From: a virus
IMG/VR virus record: IMGVR_UViG_3300003690_003155
Location: 1 to 64,000 of that record
Strand: one strand, 5' to 3'
Length of the DNA: 64,000 bases
The notes under the pieces are model-generated. The model was not told where the DNA came from. It did not search any database and was given only the letters and a program-made list of their open reading frames with translations. The number at the start of each line of letters is the position of its first letter. Within the stretch, counting starts at the first letter, position 1. This document shows, piece after piece, positions 8,143 through 13,638 of the stretch. A program made the position numbers and the translations under genes.

Positions 8143-8171
8143 TTGCCGTATCCCCTAGAAGTTCATATCAT
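8143..8171 (+). promoter_or_regulatory. Sigma70 promoter
   Basis: TTGCCG, 17-nt spacer, TATCAT, then ATTGG. The -10 box ends 9 nt before the GTG start at 8181. The spacer contains AGAAG and CAT at the positions where the 8628 promoter has them. Confidence 0.65.
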
Positions 8172-8180
8172 ATTGGCGTT

Positions 8181-8624
8181 GTGAGTGAGATAGATAAGAC
8201 GATAAAGGCAGATTTGACAGGGATAGCTCAGCTCGAGCTGAACGTGCCAACTCTGGAGACGCGCGGAAATGATAGCTTAGATTTCCATGATTGTTCGGTG
8301 CGGAGTATCGAGCGAGCGCTCGAACGTGCATATGAGCTTGGCCGTGAGGCTAATCGCGAATGGGGCATTCAGCTCGGTATTGAGATGGGCTTGAAGCGCG
8401 CCATGGATATTACTTCTAGGGATTTGCATAATTTCAAATTCCCGGAGGGTCAGATTCCGATCGATATGCCGCTCGAGCAGTACGCGCCGAAGGATGATTC
8501 GACATTTGAATTCTCGTACAAGACGTACGAAGAGCGCACGCTGGAGAAGGATGTTGCTGCGCGCAATGTGAGGCGTCGCCGTGCTAATCGCATGGTATCA
8601 AAGAATCGCAGAAATCGGAAATAA
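8181..8624 (+). CDS. Early protein with a DUF6900-like segment
   Basis: 147 residues, GTG start. Residues about 24-56 (TLETRGNDSLDFHDCSVRSIERALERAYELG) recall the small DUF6900 family of mobile elements (pattern 'DsLDFHdvaV..i..AL..AfeaG'); this is from memory of the family. The C terminus is strongly basic (RRRRANRMVSKNRRNRK), suggesting nucleic-acid binding. Its stop is directly followed by the next promoter (TAA AGCTTGCCG). Confidence 0.65.
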   Translation: MSEIDKTIKADLTGIAQLELNVPTLETRGNDSLDFHDCSVRSIERALERAYELGREANREWGIQLGIEMGLKRAMDITSRDLHNFKFPEGQIPIDMPLEQYAPKDDSTFEFSYKTYEERTLEKDVAARNVRRRRANRMVSKNRRNRK

Positions 8625-8627
8625 AGC

Positions 8628-8655
8628 TTGCCGTTTCCAGAGAAGCATTTATAAT
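8628..8655 (+). promoter_or_regulatory. Sigma70 promoter
   Basis: TTGCCG, 16-nt spacer TTTCCAGAGAAGCATT, TATAAT, then ATTG. It is nearly repeated at 8867-8894. The -10 box ends 10 nt before the GTG start at 8666. Confidence 0.8.
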
Positions 8656-8665
8656 ATTGTTTGTT

Positions 8666-8863
8666 GTGAGAGATATGAATCATAAAGTTAAAGTGGCGAA
8701 GGGAATCTTCGGATTCGTCTTCGAGAATAGAGACAAGCTTGACACGAACGTTTATCGGACGTTGACGCACGATCTCGGGATCATCATTCGTGGTGACAAG
8801 TTGGCGATGCCATACACAGCTGGCAAAGAGACTGTGATGGAGAAGATCATAGCTGGAAATTAA
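8666..8863 (+). CDS. Small early hypothetical protein
   Basis: 65 residues if started at GTG 8666 (MRDMNHKVKVAKGIFGF...). An ATG lies in frame at 8675 and a TTG at 8657. I prefer GTG by analogy with the preceding gene, whose start context GTTGTGAG is identical. Basic N terminus, no recognised family. Tightly flanked by two near-identical promoters. Confidence 0.6.
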   Translation: MRDMNHKVKVAKGIFGFVFENRDKLDTNVYRTLTHDLGIIIRGDKLAMPYTAGKETVMEKIIAGN

Positions 8864-8866
8864 AGC

Positions 8867-8894
8867 TTGACGAATTCGGAAAAGCATATATAAT
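8867..8894 (+). promoter_or_regulatory. Sigma70 promoter
   Basis: TTGACG, 16-nt spacer, TATAAT, then ATTG. It shares the frame TAAAGCTTG.CG..TTC..A.AAGCAT with the promoter at 8628. The -10 box ends 6 nt before the ATG at 8901, which predicts an essentially leaderless mRNA. Confidence 0.85.
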
Positions 8895-8900
8895 ATTGAT

Positions 8901-9050
8901 ATGAACGCTGATTGCGAACAGAAGATGACGGAGAAAGAAACTGATAATCTCAGAGCGTGGAAGCGTTGGGGGTTGCAGATGAAGCTATTGAAGAGTATTC
9001 ACAGAGAGATCGCGCCTAAGAAGCAATTTTTACACAATGCCCTTAACTAA
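8901..9050 (+). CDS. 49-residue early protein
   Basis: ATG at 8901, directly behind the strongest early promoter of the cluster; MNADCEQKMTEKETDNLRAWKRWGLQM..., stop at 9050. Highly charged, basic and helical, no recognised family. The reading frame overlaps the start of the following gene by 14 nt. Confidence 0.6.
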   Translation: MNADCEQKMTEKETDNLRAWKRWGLQMKLLKSIHREIAPKKQFLHNALN

Positions 9051-9576
9051 AGAAGAATTTATACCGCATGGTTTAAGCAGATTTGCTACCACCCCTAAAA
9101 AAAAGATTATGAGTACGAATAGTAAGAAGAACCCCGCCCCAGTGCTGGCATGTGTCATTACTGGACAATCGCGGAAGACATCACACAACTACTTGAACGA
9201 TAAGGCCAAGCGCCTTGGAGTTGCGAGCGATTGGTTGCTTAACAATTATGTTAGCAAGTTTGTTTGTAGTCAGCTGCGCGCTGGTAAAGCGCTTAGTGAC
9301 CTGCAAACGACAGATCTTAAGATCACAGATCAGTTATTGACTGATATGGTTAGGAAGAACTCCAAGAGCCGCATAACAAATTTCTGGTTCAAGAATGGGG
9401 TTTATCAGACATCCAAGCCAACACCCAAGAAGGTTGCGAAGACGAATCCAAAAGTCAACGTTGACGATCTCACCGCAAAGGTGAAGGAAGAGCAAGCTGA
9501 GGCTGCAACGGTCCCGGCACCTGTGAAGGAAGCTACCTTTGATGAGGTGTTGGATGAGCTTACACAGCTAAGCTAA
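9037..9576 (+). CDS. Early hypothetical protein
   Basis: 179 residues from ATG 9037; an in-frame ATG at 9110 (MSTNSKKNPAPVLACVITGQSR) could be the true start. The central part (LACVITGQSRKTSHNYLNDKAKRLGVASDWLLNNYVSKFVCSQLRAG) looks like a small helical domain, and the C terminus is a Lys/Ala/Pro/Glu-rich linker ending in an acidic helix. No family recognised. It is cotranscribed with the 49-residue gene and closed by a terminator. Confidence 0.7.
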   Translation: MPLTKEEFIPHGLSRFATTPKKKIMSTNSKKNPAPVLACVITGQSRKTSHNYLNDKAKRLGVASDWLLNNYVSKFVCSQLRAGKALSDLQTTDLKITDQLLTDMVRKNSKSRITNFWFKNGVYQTSKPTPKKVAKTNPKVNVDDLTAKVKEEQAEAATVPAPVKEATFDEVLDELTQLS

Positions 9577-9593
9577 CCCACGACACAACAACG

Positions 9594-9624
9594 AGAGGTG
9601 AGGATCCATGCGGTTCTCACCTCT
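9594..9624 (+). terminator. Probable rho-independent terminator
   Basis: AGAGGTGAG (9594-9602) pairs perfectly with CTCACCTCT (9616-9624) across a 13-nt loop, followed by the short T stretch TTTGT. It lies 17 nt after the stop at 9576. Confidence 0.65.
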
Positions 9625-9633
9625 TTGTATGCG

Positions 9634-9671
9634 TAAAGTAAAGTGAAAGTAAAGTGAAAGTAAAGTGAAAT
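9634..9671 (+). repeat. Three 11-bp phased direct repeats
   Basis: TAAAG, then TAAAGTGAAAG at 9639-9649, 9650-9660 and 9661-9671 (last base differs). The array ends 5 nt before the -35 box at 9677. Same unit and same relation to a promoter as at 8116-8134. Probably an operator or activator site. Confidence 0.8.
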
Positions 9672-9676
9672 AACTG

Positions 9677-9705
9677 TTGACTTTTTCCGTATCTGGAGCT
9701 ATAAT
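9677..9705 (+). promoter_or_regulatory. Sigma70 promoter driving the C-poor region
   Basis: TTGACT, 17-nt spacer, TATAAT. Unlike the other early promoters here, the first start codon (GTG 9740 or ATG 9773) is tens of nucleotides downstream. Transcription runs rightward into a region almost without C in the transcript. Confidence 0.8.
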
Positions 9706-9772
9706 ATATATTCTGTTTTAGTAAAAGACAGATTAAAAAGTGAAAAATAGTAATAATAATAAAAATAATAAT

Positions 9773-9961
9773 ATGATTAAGATATTAGATAAGAATGGAT
9801 TGGAGATTGAAGTTGGTCAAATTGTTAAGATTAAAGGTAATGATGTTGAAGATTGTGTAGTGTGTGGGTTTGATAATGGTAGAGTAGATGTTATAGAGTT
9901 AGGTGAAGGGTTTGTTATAGATGGTAAAGAGATAGAAGTTGTTAGTGAATTGAATGGTTAA
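9773..9961 (+). CDS. Small protein, probable SH3-like barrel
   Basis: 62 residues from ATG 9773 (MIKILDKNGLEIEVGQIVKI); an in-frame GTG at 9740 would add an Asn-rich extension. I choose 9773 because the next gene starts after the same sequence AAAAATAATAAT-ATG. The pattern of short beta strands with VGQIVKIKG...VVCGFDNGRVDVIELGEGF resembles KOW/SH3-like small barrels and is repeated in the neighbouring protein. No Ala, Pro, Thr or His and only one Gln, because of the C depletion. Confidence 0.65.
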   Translation: MIKILDKNGLEIEVGQIVKIKGNDVEDCVVCGFDNGRVDVIELGEGFVIDGKEIEVVSELNG

Positions 9962-9974
9962 TAAAAATAATAAT

Positions 9975-10319
9975 ATGAAAAAGATAATTAAAGATAGTAT
10001 GAGAGATAGTAATAAGAATTATATATTAGTTTGGTTAGGTGTTGATAATGGTAAGAGTGAAGTTATAAAAGGTGATTTAGATTTATGGATTGGAGGTACT
10101 GAAGTTATAGAAGGGAGTAATAAAGTATGGATGGGTGAAGAGTATATGGTTGTAGAAGTAGAGGTGAGTATGTTAGGTAAAAAGGTAGAGGTGTTAGATG
10201 ATGAAGGTAAGGTTATAGAAGATGGTATATGTATAGGTGTTGATGAGGATGAAGTATTGTTATATGATAGAGGTGAAGGGTTTAGTTGTGATATAAAGAA
10301 TAGTAGAGTAGTTTGGTAG
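9975..10319 (+). CDS. Small protein, paralogue of the upstream barrel protein
   Basis: 114 residues from ATG 9975 (an in-frame ATG exists at 9954). The C-terminal half (KKVEVLDDEGKVIEDGICIG..EVLLYDRGEGF) parallels the upstream protein, including the GEGF motif. The N-terminal half contains WMGEEYMVVEV, sharing 20 identical nt with the gene at 2112. No Ala, Pro, His or Gln and one Thr. Function unknown. Confidence 0.65.
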   Translation: MKKIIKDSMRDSNKNYILVWLGVDNGKSEVIKGDLDLWIGGTEVIEGSNKVWMGEEYMVVEVEVSMLGKKVEVLDDEGKVIEDGICIGVDEDEVLLYDRGEGFSCDIKNSRVVW

Positions 10320-10338
10320 TATAAAAGAAAGATATAAT

Positions 10339-10497
10339 ATGAATAAGAAATATAAAATAGTATATAAGAGTGAGTATACTTTTACTGAAGAGGAAGTAAA
10401 AGGATTAGATAATATAGATAATGTTATACAAGAATGTATTGATCAAGATAGTAGTGAACATTCTGATAAGTCTAATTGGGAGGTAGTAGAAGTATAG
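10339..10497 (+). CDS. 52-residue acidic protein
   Basis: MNKKYKIVYKSEYTFTEEEVKGLDN..., stop at 10497. AGAAAG about 9 nt upstream may be the ribosome site. The beta-strand then acidic-helix pattern is common in tiny phage proteins. C reappears in its second half. No family recognised. Confidence 0.55.
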   Translation: MNKKYKIVYKSEYTFTEEEVKGLDNIDNVIQECIDQDSSEHSDKSNWEVVEV

Positions 10498-10520
10498 TAT
10501 AACTTTTATATAGAGTAGGT

Positions 10521-10549
10521 GAGGCTATATAGACATCCTATATAGTCTC
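10521..10549 (+). terminator. Terminator hairpin
   Basis: GAGGCTATATAG (10521-10532), loop ACATC, CTATATAGTCTC (10538-10549): 12 pairs with one G-T. A pyrimidine-rich tail (TCTTCCTCTC) follows rather than a pure T run, so termination strength is uncertain. It closes the C-poor transcription unit. The rest of the gap to 10666 shows nothing else clear. Confidence 0.6.
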
Positions 10550-10666
10550 TCTTCCTCTCTATAGTACTTAAGTACGAGAATCCGGATTATATAGAGGTTT
10601 CATGGACCCCGGTTCTGAGGGCATGCAAAACTTTTTTTCGCGAATTTTTTTTCATTAGAATTATAA

Positions 10667-10674
10667 GATAAATA
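10667..10674 (+). promoter_or_regulatory. Late promoter motif GATAAATA
   Basis: GATAAATA followed by TTGTAT and then ATG at 10681; 6 nt separate motif and start codon, and no Shine-Dalgarno sequence is present. Confidence 0.55.
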
Positions 10675-10680
10675 TTGTAT

Positions 10681-11535
10681 ATGGATTGGACACCTGGAGA
10701 TTCGAATCACCCTTTAATGGAGAAAAGGAAATTACGAAAATTATTAGGATTTGAACATAAACATGGTCCTCATATTCCCGATGACGATATACAAGCAATC
10801 ATCAACAATCAGCATCACCAATCCCATCGTGCATTATTAACGCCGGATCCGGGAGGTGGATGGTCTATCCAAAAAGTATATTTTAATAAGCGTATTAATA
10901 CGATGGATAGGCGTAGATTCGAAAACGAAATAAGAATGTTAACTGAATTAGAGGAGAATTTTACAAATACACCTAAACTCGATTATTATCCATTTCCAAA
11001 GATATTATCAATTGATCATAAAAAATGTTTAACGACGATGACTTACTGTGGTCCTTGTTTAAATAAAACACATGGCTCAGAAGCAGCACACAATTGGGCA
11101 AAAGACAAGCCGAATACTATAGTTAACGAAGTAAATGATATAATAGAATGTATTATTAATAATTTAACAAATAATTTAATTATATATTCCGACATACATC
11201 CTGGAAATATATGTATTAATAATAATAATCTATTCTTAATTGATTTTGACAGTGCTTATTTCTTAAGAAAATCATCACCAGAAGCTACAAGAGAATTTTA
11301 TTCTGATTTTTACGACAAAAAACACATTATGTTAAATGATAGAAACCGTAAAATATCTGTAGAGTCCATGGCTATCTTAATTAATAAACTTGACAGTAAT
11401 GAAGATGTAAATAATGGAACCTGGAGACCGGTTAACTGTTCACATCATAAAGCTCCTAAGCCATTAAAAGCCGGAGCCAACATATGGCATATATTAACTA
11501 TGTTAGAATTGCCAATCTCTCCAGAGACATTATAA
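10681..11535 (+). CDS. Protein kinase-like protein
   Basis: 284 residues from ATG 10681 (the frame is open from a TTG at 10675). Kinase-fold landmarks in order: Lys in WSIQKVYF (about 65), Glu in RRRFENEIRML (about 80-84), catalytic loop IYSDIHPGNICI (about 169-180; Asp and Asn present, His-Arg replaced by Tyr-Ser), and metal-binding LIDFDSAYF (about 185-193, DFD instead of DFG). All key catalytic residues appear present. It could phosphorylate protein, as T7 kinase does, or a small molecule as APH/LPS kinases do. Substrate unknown. Confidence 0.7.
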   Translation: MDWTPGDSNHPLMEKRKLRKLLGFEHKHGPHIPDDDIQAIINNQHHQSHRALLTPDPGGGWSIQKVYFNKRINTMDRRRFENEIRMLTELEENFTNTPKLDYYPFPKILSIDHKKCLTTMTYCGPCLNKTHGSEAAHNWAKDKPNTIVNEVNDIIECIINNLTNNLIIYSDIHPGNICINNNNLFLIDFDSAYFLRKSSPEATREFYSDFYDKKHIMLNDRNRKISVESMAILINKLDSNEDVNNGTWRPVNCSHHKAPKPLKAGANIWHILTMLELPISPETL

Positions 11536-11544
11536 TAGGTGCAT

Positions 11545-11817
11545 ATGAAAGATCGATATTACACAGTCGAACATTTCTGTCAAGGTCATCGGACACCGCC
11601 ACGGTGTCGTGCTCTCACTGGGGTCGATTATCCAGTAATAACAAAGACTGAGACTAGATTTCATGCAAAAGAGTATGGTGATAAAACATTATCATTAGCG
11701 ATAGAGAAAGCTAAACAAAATCATACTAATGTATTTGATAACAATGGAAATGATATCTGGAACTGGGACGACTGGATAATTTCATTAGCTTGTAGCCCTA
11801 AACATAAATTGGCATAA
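11545..11817 (+). CDS. Hypothetical protein
   Basis: 90 residues from ATG 11545 (MKDRYYTVEHFCQGHRTPPRCRAL). A GTG at 11539 is in frame, but AGGTG just upstream could serve as ribosome site for the ATG. Contains two Cys and several His in the N-terminal part (FCQGHRTPPRC), possibly a metal site, and WNWDDW near the C terminus. No family recognised. Confidence 0.6.
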   Translation: MKDRYYTVEHFCQGHRTPPRCRALTGVDYPVITKTETRFHAKEYGDKTLSLAIEKAKQNHTNVFDNNGNDIWNWDDWIISLACSPKHKLA

Positions 11818-11825
11818 ATTATTAT

Positions 11826-12107
11826 ATGCTTCGAGGGATAATAAAGAATTACGATAAAAGTCCTGATACATTACCATTACAAGCTTTTCATATTAAGCTT
11901 ACACAAAGAGATCTAGATGAAATACATCATCTAGTTAAAAGAGGTTATGCAGGGTTAACATTAGCATGGAAGCCAGCAATGATTGCTGTAACTAAAATCT
12001 TAGATCAAATTAGTGAGCAAGATGAAGAATTCGCTAAATTAGATAATTATGATAGTGATGGAACAAGATACCCGGCTCATGCACCAGAACATGAAGAACT
12101 AGATTAA
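11826..12107 (+). CDS. Hypothetical protein
   Basis: 93 residues, starting 8 nt after the previous stop. Mixed alpha/beta with a hydrophobic central segment (GYAGLTLAWKPAMIAVTKIL) and an acidic C terminus. Its stop overlaps the start of the next gene. No family recognised. Confidence 0.6.
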   Translation: MLRGIIKNYDKSPDTLPLQAFHIKLTQRDLDEIHHLVKRGYAGLTLAWKPAMIAVTKILDQISEQDEEFAKLDNYDSDGTRYPAHAPEHEELD

Positions 12108-12454
12108 TGAAATCATATATAGTAGAATTCACACATAGAGTAAGTGGGAATACCTTTATTAAATTCGGACATACAAAGTATTCTGATGTAATGAAGAGGT
12201 TTGAGTTTAATCCAGAGCAATATCAAGACTATGTAATACAAGTGTTAGCTAGTATGAGACACATTACAATAGAGCAGGCAGCTACCGTAGAATCTGATTT
12301 CCTCAAAAAGTATCCTAAAAACCTGTCTCTCCCTAGATATTTCTCAGGTATTACAGAGATATACAAACCCGAGGACAAACAGGAGAGAGCTAAGATACTA
12401 CGTGAGTTTTATACATTAAAAGAAGAACATGAGTATGATTTTAATGCACGGTGA
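12107..12454 (+). CDS. GIY-YIG-like (T5orf172-type) protein
   Basis: 115 residues. The N terminus YIVEFTHRVSGNTFIKFGHTKYSDVMKRFEF has the arrangement of the GIY-YIG superfamily: a beta strand with Tyr, then K.G.T and an Arg-Phe helix. The first GIY is replaced by YIV. If active it would be a small nuclease; it may also be a degenerate, DNA-binding form. The last three codons overlap the 5' end of the tRNA-like sequence. Confidence 0.5.
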   Translation: MKSYIVEFTHRVSGNTFIKFGHTKYSDVMKRFEFNPEQYQDYVIQVLASMRHITIEQAATVESDFLKKYPKNLSLPRYFSGITEIYKPEDKQERAKILREFYTLKEEHEYDFNAR

Positions 12455-12521
12455 CCGAGCAAGCGAACGGCGTGGTCTGCAAAACCATCGTGGCAGGGAG
12501 CGTTACCCTGACCGTGCTCCA
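12446..12521 (+). tRNA. tRNA-Cys (GCA), atypical D and T loops
   Basis: A 76-nt cloverleaf with canonical spacing: acceptor GCACGGT/ACCGTGC (7 perfect pairs), D stem CCG/CGG, anticodon stem GTGGT/ACCAT with loop CTGCAAA (anticodon GCA), 5-nt variable region, T stem CAGGG/CCCTG (5 perfect pairs), then TCCA. U73, the bacterial Cys identity base, and an encoded CCA fit tRNA-Cys. However, the T loop is AGCGTTA instead of TTCRANY and the D loop lacks the GG pair, so the usual elbow contacts are missing. The 5' end overlaps the preceding gene by 9 nt. Confidence 0.65.
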
Positions 12522-12529
12522 ATTTACAT

Positions 12530-12691
12530 ATGAAAGATAGAGATAAAGTAACATCAGATATAATAAACGATGCTACACAAACTCGATTTTTTCCGAGTGG
12601 ACCGGATCAGCCGGAAGTTCAAAAATTAAGCCGGAGGAACATTTTACCTTTTCTATGGAAAAAAATAAAGGACATGATAAAGAGATTATGA
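12530..12691 (+). CDS. 53-residue protein with an MKDxD start
   Basis: ATG at 12530, MKDRDKVTSDIINDATQTRFF..., stop at 12691. The N terminus resembles the packaged-protein leader (MKDKDAQLM), and the C terminus is a basic amphipathic helix. Its stop overlaps the ATG of the methyltransferase (ATGA), which argues for real translation and coupling. Confidence 0.55.
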   Translation: MKDRDKVTSDIINDATQTRFFPSGPDQPEVQKLSRRNILPFLWKKIKDMIKRL

Positions 12692-13458
12692 CGACAAGTG
12701 AAGAACGTGGCGCACCATATAATGGACAGGCTGAACAAGATAAATTTGTTTTAAAATCTTTAAAGTTTAAGAAAAATGGAACCTTTGTTGAGATTGGTTC
12801 TAATCATCCACAAAAGATTAATAATACCTATCCGCTCGAAATACAGTATAATTGGACTGGTATTATGATAGAGTATCAAGAGAAATTTTTAGATCGTTAT
12901 AAAAGACTACGACCAAATAGTCATCATGTTATCGCAGATGCTAGAAACATAGAGTATCTTGAATTATTTGAGCAATGTAATATGCCATTTAATATAGACT
13001 ATTTGCAAATAGATATTGATGCAGAAAACTATTCTACTTTAAATACATTAGAGCAATTAGATAAAACAGTGTTAGATAAGTATAAATTTGCTACAGTAAC
13101 ATATGAACATGATATTTATAGGTCAATCAAGCGTGTCCGAAATAAAATATTGTCTCGAGACCGTGTAGAGGATAATCGTGAAGAGCTACGCGTTTCAACA
13201 ATTCTAACTCCAAATGCAGATGTTTTTAGAACCACAAGAAGAATATCAAGAGAGATATTTGAAAAAAGAGGATATAAACTAGTTTTTAGTGATGTTAAAA
13301 ATGGTAATTGTCCTTATGAGGATTGGTACGCTCATCCGGAGCTAGTTGATATAGAATATATCACTGGACTACAAGCGATGAATAAAAATACATATATATT
13401 AGATTTTTCATGTGACGAGGCAATACCTTGGAGACATATACAATATCCCAAAGATTAA
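12688..13458 (+). CDS. FkbM-type SAM-dependent methyltransferase
   Basis: 256 residues from ATG 12688; an in-frame ATG at 12655 exists, but 12688 forms an ATGA overlap with the upstream stop and is preceded by a purine-rich stretch. GTFVEIGSNHP (31-41) is the SAM-binding motif I and GIMIEYQEKF (58-67) the motif II region. NIDYLQIDIDAENYSTL matches the FkbM pattern 'iD.lKiDvEG.E'. FkbM proteins usually O-methylate sugars or small molecules, which fits the sugar-modification genes elsewhere in the window. Acceptor unknown. Confidence 0.7.
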   Translation: MTTSEERGAPYNGQAEQDKFVLKSLKFKKNGTFVEIGSNHPQKINNTYPLEIQYNWTGIMIEYQEKFLDRYKRLRPNSHHVIADARNIEYLELFEQCNMPFNIDYLQIDIDAENYSTLNTLEQLDKTVLDKYKFATVTYEHDIYRSIKRVRNKILSRDRVEDNREELRVSTILTPNADVFRTTRRISREIFEKRGYKLVFSDVKNGNCPYEDWYAHPELVDIEYITGLQAMNKNTYILDFSCDEAIPWRHIQYPKD

Positions 13459-13462
13459 AGGC

Positions 13463-13490
13463 TTGACTGTCTGGAATAAATAACTATAAT
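13463..13490 (+). promoter_or_regulatory. Sigma70 promoter
   Basis: TTGACT, 16-nt spacer, TATAAT; the -10 box ends 6 nt before the ATG at 13497. A leaderless transcript is predicted. Confidence 0.8.
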
Positions 13491-13496
13491 TAAGTC

Positions 13497-13628
13497 ATGA
13501 GAAGGCCAACAAAAATTCGGCGTCGAGTCAAGTTTAATACTGGGACTCGAGTTCATCGCCCGAAAAAAGGAGCTGGATCATATATCCGAAAAAAAAGAAG
13601 TTGCAATAGTAACAGGGACAGTCTATAA
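13497..13628 (+). CDS. 43-residue very basic protein with ArfA-like KKGxGSYxRK motif
   Basis: MRRPTKIRRRVKFNTGTRV... followed by KKGAGSYIRKK. ATG 13497 sits 6 nt behind a near-consensus promoter. The KKGxGSYxRK segment resembles the ribosome-contacting part of the rescue factor ArfA (KKGKGSYMRKGK). It also fits the general class of tiny Arg/Lys-rich nucleic-acid-binding phage proteins. The 3' end of the gene contains the next promoter. Confidence 0.6.
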   Translation: MRRPTKIRRRVKFNTGTRVHRPKKGAGSYIRKKRSCNSNRDSL

Positions 13629-13629
13629 T
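13601..13629 (+). promoter_or_regulatory. Sigma70 promoter
   Basis: TTGCAA, 17-nt spacer, TATAAT. The -10 box ends 9 nt before the ATG at 13639. A three-codon ORF (ATG GTG TTA TGA, 13631-13642) overlaps that ATG. Confidence 0.75.
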
Positions 13630-13638
13630 AATGGTGTT

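Larger units (their letters stand above)
9730..10378 (+). other. Cytosine-depleted tract
   Basis: Reading base by base, the + strand from 9730 to 10378 (649 nt) contains only two C, at 9818 and 10099, while G stays frequent. The tract covers two complete small genes and the beginning of a third. It begins just after a sigma70 promoter and fades out before a terminator hairpin. The encoded proteins almost lack Ala, Pro, Thr, His and Gln, whose codons need C. The flanking regions do not share this composition. Confidence 0.95.

Noticed and set aside
8116-9671. CRISPR array for the TAAAGTGAAAG repeats
   Set aside because: Units are contiguous 11-mers without spacers; they fit a regulator site.
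9730-10378. C-free tract as a simple low-complexity or A+T-rich artefact
   Set aside because: G remains common and the reading frames are intact with paralogous, structured proteins; only C is missing.
12655-12687. Longer start for the FkbM methyltransferase
   Set aside because: The extension overlaps the 53-residue ORF and is a Lys-rich stretch; ATG 12688 makes a standard ATGA overlap.
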